Shown here one piece after another: positions 5,930-6,507 of a stretch of 6,507 nucleotides of DNA; position 1 is the stretch's first letter, and the number at the start of each line of letters is the position of its first letter. The stretch covers positions 1 through 6,507 of the forward strand of contig DANZ01000071.1 in the NCBI GenBank assembly GCA_002501695.1. Direction: 5' to 3'. Source of the DNA: Methanolobus sp. UBA474 (GTDB lineage Archaea; Halobacteriota; Methanosarcinia; Methanosarcinales; Methanosarcinaceae). The notes below the pieces were generated by a model. The model was not told the origin of the DNA, did not search any database, and worked only from the letters and a program-made list of their open reading frames with translations. Both the position numbers and the translations under genes were made by a program.

Positions 5930-6507
5930 TCACATGCCCATCTTCTTCATCATTTTCTGCATGTTGAACTTGCCGCCGCGGAATCCCTTCATGGCGGTCT
6001 GCATCATTTTATGGTATTTCAGGAGTTCCCTCACATCTTCTGCACTGGACCCGGAACCTATGGCAATCCTCTTGATGCGGGAACTGCCGATCAGCCTGGG
6101 GTTGAGCATTTCTTCTTCGGTCATGGAATCCATCAGCACCCTGTAACGCTTGAGCTTGTCACCGGTGACCTGATAAGCATCCTCGGGTATCTTTGCCCCG
6201 AGCCCCCCAAGAGGCAGCATCTGCATGATCTGTTTCATGGGGCCGAGCTTATTGATGCTCTCGAGCTGCTTGTACATATCCTTCAGAGTGAACCGCCCCA
6301 TCATCATGGACTGTATATCGAGCTCCTCATCTGCAAGTGTCTCTTCTGCCTTTTCTATAAGGCTCTTTATATCGCCCATTCCAAGCAGCCTGGAGATGAA
6401 CCTGTCCGGCTCGAACTTCTCAAGGTCCTCAGGCGTTTCTCCGACACCGATAAAGGCTATCGAGGAATTTGTCTCGGATACTGCAGAAAGCGCACCGCCA
6501 CCCTTTG
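5930..6507 (-). CDS. srp54: Signal recognition particle 54 kDa protein, C-terminal part (partial)
   Basis: The GTPase of the signal recognition particle, which binds 7S RNA and hydrophobic signal sequences and docks with FtsY at the membrane. The frame is open to the right edge; the missing N-terminal part (N domain and most of the G domain) lies beyond 6507. About 192 codons are present. The first visible residues, KGGGALS, are the end of the GTPase domain, followed by IAFIGVGETPEDLEKFEP, the closing segment of the G domain, and FISRLLGMGD, the linker. The M domain is methionine-rich (SMMMGRFTLKDMY, GPMKQIMQMLP) and has the RNA-binding SRIKRIAIGSGSS helix. It ends in a lysine/methionine-rich tail, MMKKMGM. 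An in-frame ATG at 6379 is internal and not the start. The stop is 1 nt from the guaAa stop. Confidence 0.97.
   Translation of the reverse strand, partial: KGGGALSAVSETNSSIAFIGVGETPEDLEKFEPDRFISRLLGMGDIKSLIEKAEETLADEELDIQSMMMGRFTLKDMYKQLESINKLGPMKQIMQMLPLGGLGAKIPEDAYQVTGDKLKRYRVLMDSMTEEEMLNPRLIGSSRIKRIAIGSGSSAEDVRELLKYHKMMQTAMKGFRGGKFNMQKMMKKMGM

Overview
The window looks like chromosomal DNA from a methanogenic archaeon, most plausibly a mesophilic member of the Methanosarcinaceae (Methanolobus, Methanococcoides or similar). The grounds are: aromatic biosynthesis starts with the archaeal aldolase/DHQ-synthase-II route rather than DAHP synthase; GMP synthase has a separate small glutaminase subunit; there is an archaeal SRP54; promoters carry TTTAAATA-type TATA boxes; and a KaiC-like ATPase is present. 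The genus is an inference from protein style only.

Minus strand, positions 3639 down to 1: a compact aromatic amino acid operon. Its gene order follows the pathway: ADH synthase (aroA'), 3-dehydroquinate synthase II (aroB'), 3-dehydroquinate dehydratase (aroD), shikimate dehydrogenase (aroE), then the first 44 codons of a prephenate dehydrogenase (tyrA) that runs off the left edge. Gaps are 34, 12, -3 and -3 nt. The last two junctions are TTGA overlaps in which a TTG start shares bases with the upstream TGA stop. A TATA box near 3724-3731 is followed by a nested inverted repeat (3679-3708) that covers the predicted transcription start.

Minus strand, 5149-3782: a two-domain KaiC/RAD55-family ATPase. 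Its N-terminal domain appears degenerate (Walker A lysine replaced by arginine, no catalytic Glu-Glu pair), while its C-terminal domain keeps the canonical motifs. It has its own likely promoter and a TTG start.

Positions 5150-5358: an AT-rich divergent promoter region between the KaiC-like gene and guaAa.

Plus strand, 5359-5928: the glutaminase subunit of GMP synthase. It converges, with a 1-nt gap, on the 3' end of srp54 (minus strand, 6507-5930, N-terminal part off the right edge).

Most of the window is ordinary housekeeping. The parts worth a second look are the degenerate KaiC domain, the operator-like repeat at the aro promoter, the repeated TTGA coupling junctions and the 1-nt convergent pair. 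I see no clear evidence of a wholly new system.
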